17,322 nucleotides of DNA from Chthonomonadaceae bacterium. GTDB taxonomy: Bacteria; Armatimonadota; Chthonomonadetes; Chthonomonadales; Chthonomonadaceae. The position numbers and the translations under genes are program-made. Of this stretch, positions 15,040 to 17,322 are shown in pieces. Below the pieces are notes generated by a model that did no database searches, was not told the origin of the DNA, and was given only the letters and a program-made list of their open reading frames with translations. The stretch spans positions 1 to 17,322 of the forward strand of contig JACMPS010000119.1 of NCBI GenBank assembly GCA_014377395.1. The letters are read 5' to 3'. The first letter of the stretch is position 1. Each line of letters begins with the position of its first letter.

Positions 15040-15124
15040 GATCGTAGAGATTCCTTTCGAGAAAAGCCGTCTGTATGGATCAATAAAAGACCCTGAGTCT
15101 GTAACCCATGCCAGTACGGAATTG
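15040..15124 (-). promoter_or_regulatory. Conserved 5' leader of secreted paralogue B, with hairpin
   Basis: This block matches the leader of paralogue A from the start codon back to CAATTCCG. The hairpin here is AGAC (15088-15091) with GTCT (15097-15100), in the same place as the AGAGAC/GTCTCT stem of the other copy although the loop sequence differs. The ribosome site AAAGGA is in the conserved part. One base of length difference near CGGCTTTT argues against translation of the leader. Confidence 0.5.
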
Positions 15125-15153
15125 TTTGTTGCAAACAGCCTTTAGACTGCCTG

Positions 15154-15206
15154 AGAGCATCACATTTTGTTTTTGGATTTCCGCGTTTTGCGGTTCAGGA
15201 TGCTCT
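15154..15206. repeat. Nested inverted repeat in the divergent region
   Basis: The outer arms AGAGCATC (15154-15161) and GATGCTCT (15199-15206) enclose an inner hairpin CCGC/GCGG (15181-15184 with 15190-15193). Both are perfect. It lies in the region where regulators of the divergent genes would bind, or it could be part of a transcript fold. Confidence 0.45.
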
Positions 15207-15472
15207 GTTAGAGTTATGCCGCACAGGTCTAGAAAGCGAGGCTACGAATGATACCAGAGTTTTTCTCTCCCTCCATTTCCTCTTGATTCCACCGGGCTTT
15301 CCTTCAAGAGAGGGCGAATTATAGGGAGCGGATAATGAAATCAAAAGCAGGAGGATTCCCTCATTCCGTCGAAATTGAACAGGAGAGCGAATCGTCTCTC
15401 CCGTGCGAAAATCTTTTACCTGTCCGTTCCTGTCGCAGTTGTTTGCCGAAGCCGGGGAGAAGCCCGACCACT

Positions 15473-16354
15473 ATGATTAAATTTCAGCACTTTCTCAATC
15501 TTTCTCGGAGGGGCTTAGCCTTTGCCGCCCTCGTCCTTTTCATAGAGAGTGGCGGGGTACCTCTCCCTACGTTTGCAAAGCCCCCGCCCCCGTCAAAAAC
15601 GGTGGATGCCAATGCGCTCGTGCGGCGTATGATCGCAACCTATCATCGCCTGGACACACTTGTAGAGACCTCCGAAACGAAGGTCGGTATTGTCGGCATC
15701 GGGGAGTTTTTACAAAGTTCCGCCCTCTCTTACAAAAGACCGGGACTAATCAAACTCACCACAAGTGATCCCTCTTCGGGAACCTACACGATTCAGTCGG
15801 ACGGCAAAAGCGTCGTTGCTTACTCCGCGAAAAAAGCGATCTTTGTCCGCCGAAACGCGCCCTCGACGTTGCCCGACATTCTCGCGAAACTTCAGCAGCT
15901 GTCTCAGGACGAGATCGGGATCACAAACGCGCAAATTTTGACGCCGCTTTCTTTTCTGATCGCAGACAATTTTCCTACTGAAGCAAAAACCTTTCGCTAC
16001 GTCGGTCTGGAGATTTACAATAAAAGCACCGGGAAGAAAGCCCACCACCTTTCCGCTGTCGCATCGGACCGGGTACTTACCATGATGACCGGAACTCTTC
16101 AGAAAAAAGTCGTTCGCCGAAGTCTGGAGCTCTGGATTGATCCGCAAACAAACCTCGTGGTGCGGTCTCGCGGCGATTTCGCCTGGTACGGGACGGTTAA
16201 GCAAAACAATCAGCCCCCTCAACAAGTTTTCAACGCTTTCACTTTCGATGAGATGCGGAAAACGACCCGAACCGATCTCACTCTGCTCGACGCCGGGTTT
16301 CGCTTTGAGCCACCCAAAGGAGTAACCTTGAAGTACCAGCAACGCAAAAACTAA
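15473..16354 (+). CDS. Exported DUF2092/LolA-like protein, first of tandem pair
   Basis: A predicted periplasmic or exported protein of 293 residues resembling the DUF2092 group, whose members have a LolA-like fold; the function is unknown. ATG 15473 aligns with the start of the downstream paralogue, begins a signal peptide (n-region with RR, hydrophobic core LAFAALVLF, cleavage after TFA), and has GGGGAG at 15454-15459. An upstream ATG at 15335 also has a good site (AGGGAG) and would add 46 residues without signal character. After the signal comes KPPPP, then VRRMIATYHRLDTLVETSE, YKRPGLIKLTT, YTIQSDGK, RNAPSTLP and ELWIDPQTNLVVRSR. The gene lies 131 bp before its paralogue. A lipid- or lipoprotein-related role is only inferred from the fold group. 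Confidence 0.75.
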   Translation: MIKFQHFLNLSRRGLAFAALVLFIESGGVPLPTFAKPPPPSKTVDANALVRRMIATYHRLDTLVETSETKVGIVGIGEFLQSSALSYKRPGLIKLTTSDPSSGTYTIQSDGKSVVAYSAKKAIFVRRNAPSTLPDILAKLQQLSQDEIGITNAQILTPLSFLIADNFPTEAKTFRYVGLEIYNKSTGKKAHHLSAVASDRVLTMMTGTLQKKVVRRSLELWIDPQTNLVVRSRGDFAWYGTVKQNNQPPQQVFNAFTFDEMRKTTRTDLTLLDAGFRFEPPKGVTLKYQQRKN

Positions 16355-16485
16355 GCGGCACTGAAACTTCTTGACACAAACACCGATAATGAAGTGGACA
16401 ACTCCGCCCTTTTGCACGAACTTCTCGCGTGAATCACCTCCTCAAAGCAGAGAGCGGAATAACGATAAGGAACCGACTTGCCCCT

Positions 16486-17322
16486 ATGAAACGCCGTCTT
16501 TTTGTTAACTCGCTTTTTTCCTCTTTCGGGAGAAATGCCCTTACCGTCCTCATTGGCATCGGTGCCATGAGCCTCTTGCCGTCGGGCAAAGCAACACCGC
16601 CACCCCCGAACGGCGACACCCTTGCGCGAGATATGATTTCGGCTTATCATCGCCTCACCTCTCTGGAAGAGACCAGTGAAACGAAAATCATTGTGCGAGG
16701 GCAGAGAGAATATATTCAGACCGGATCCTTCCGCTTTAAGCGTCCCGGCTTGTTCACGCTGATCACCACCGATCCTTACGCGGGAACTTTCACGGTGCAA
16801 ACCGACGGCAGGCTAACTGTCGTTTATTCCGGTAAGTCTTCGGTTTATGCCCGCCGTAACAGTCCGGCGACTCTGCCCGCTATCATTGCAAATTTTCAGA
16901 AGATTTCTAAAGACGAAATGGGCGTCAATCTTACACAAACTCTCGGTCCGCTGAGTTTTCTAACTGCGACCGGGGTTCCCACCGAAGTCAAAACATTTCG
17001 TTTTGTGGGGCTGGAAACTTACGACCTTTACAGTGGGCGTAAAGCCTATCACATTTCGGGCATTGCAAAGCCCTCCGTAATTAAGGAATTGACGGGCGGC
17101 GGCATTATCAAGCCCGTTCGCCAGAATGTGGATATTTGGATTGATCCGAAAACCTCGCTCGCAGTGCGAGTTCACTGTGATCTTGCCTGGTACCAGTCCG
17201 CGAAAACAACTGAGGGGAAAACGGTGCAAGTAGGCAATGCTCTCAGTTTCGATGAACTGAAAAAGTCACAAAAGTTAAATGGGGCGATGGATGATAAAAG
17301 TTTCCGGTTCGATCCGCCCAAA
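16486..17322 (+). CDS. Exported DUF2092/LolA-like protein, second of tandem pair (3' end outside window)
   Basis: The frame runs 279 codons from ATG 16486 to the last base without a stop. It parallels its upstream neighbour along its length: signal peptide (MKRRLFVNSLFSSFGRNAL), a Pro-rich linker (TPPPP), AYHRLTSLEETSETK, KRPGLFTLITTDPYAGT, VQTDG, RNSPATLP, PLSFLTA, KTFRFVGLE, and WIDPKTSLAVR. It ends in SFRFDPPK, which aligns with GFRFEPPK eleven residues before the end of the first copy, so only about a dozen codons are missing. TAAGGAA at 16466-16472 is 13 bases upstream. A GTG at 16429 is an alternative start without a ribosome site. The function is unknown, as for the first copy. Confidence 0.78.
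   Translation, partial: MKRRLFVNSLFSSFGRNALTVLIGIGAMSLLPSGKATPPPPNGDTLARDMISAYHRLTSLEETSETKIIVRGQREYIQTGSFRFKRPGLFTLITTDPYAGTFTVQTDGRLTVVYSGKSSVYARRNSPATLPAIIANFQKISKDEMGVNLTQTLGPLSFLTATGVPTEVKTFRFVGLETYDLYSGRKAYHISGIAKPSVIKELTGGGIIKPVRQNVDIWIDPKTSLAVRVHCDLAWYQSAKTTEGKTVQVGNALSFDELKKSQKLNGAMDDKSFRFDPPK

Larger units (their letters stand above)
15040..15472. promoter_or_regulatory. Divergent intergenic region between paralogue B and the DUF2092-like genes
   Basis: This 433-bp gap must contain divergent promoters. It holds the conserved leader (15040-15124), a short hairpin TGTTTG/CAAACA (15123-15137) and a nested inverted repeat (15154-15206). The last 138 bases could be read as an N-terminal extension of the next gene from ATG 15335. 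I could not assign a convincing -35/-10 pair on either strand; GATAAT at 15331 lacks a good -35 partner. Confidence 0.5.

Noticed and set aside
16371..16390. TTGACA followed by GATAAT upstream of the second DUF2092-like gene
   Set aside because: The spacer is only 8 bases, too short for a sigma70 promoter.
16429..16485. GTG start extending the second DUF2092-like protein by 19 residues
   Set aside because: No ribosome site is present, and the extension would put non-signal residues before the signal peptide.
1..17322. Mobile element, CRISPR array, phage or toxin-antitoxin content
   Set aside because: No transposase, integrase, regular direct-repeat array, attachment site or toxin-like gene pair was seen; the duplications here are of secreted-protein genes.

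Overview
The window looks like a chromosomal segment of a diderm (Gram-negative type) bacterium with moderate GC. A CMP-Kdo synthetase and two O-antigen ligase/polymerase-type membrane proteins imply a Kdo-containing surface glycan. Two secreted proteins carry PEP-CTERM sorting tails, a feature of environmental, exopolysaccharide-making diderms. I cannot name the species; an armatimonadote- or planctomycete-like lineage is only a guess. I see no tRNA, rRNA, CRISPR array, transposase or integrase.

Region 1 (1-11400, + strand) is a surface-polysaccharide assembly cluster: an O-antigen ligase/polymerase (cut by the window start), two GT4 glycosyltransferases, a zinc-ribbon SAM methyltransferase, a second O-antigen ligase/polymerase, three more GT4 enzymes, kdsB, and a Gfo/Idh/MocA oxidoreductase. 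The first three genes overlap by ATGA and most other gaps are short, so they probably form one operon. A 138-bp gap precedes the oxidoreductase. The flippase, initiating phosphoglycosyltransferase and chain-length regulator are not here and may lie upstream. The likely logic is stepwise sugar addition by the GT4 enzymes, possible methyl modification, activation of Kdo by KdsB, and polymerisation and/or transfer by the two membrane enzymes. The cluster ends in a strong intrinsic terminator at 11430-11471.

Region 2 (11487-15124, - strand) holds genes for four small exported proteins facing the cluster: two PEP-CTERM proteins, then two paralogous proteins of 143 and 144 residues. The pair share a signal peptide, the blocks GPYGTNS and STSFGQYLNTPLCL, a single cysteine, and about 85 bp of 5' leader containing a small hairpin. 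I do not recognise this family, and it is the most novel-looking item. Hairpins separate most of these genes, so they look like separate transcription units.

Region 3 (15473-17322, + strand) holds two tandem paralogous exported proteins resembling the DUF2092/LolA-like group. The second is cut by the window end about a dozen codons short of its expected stop.
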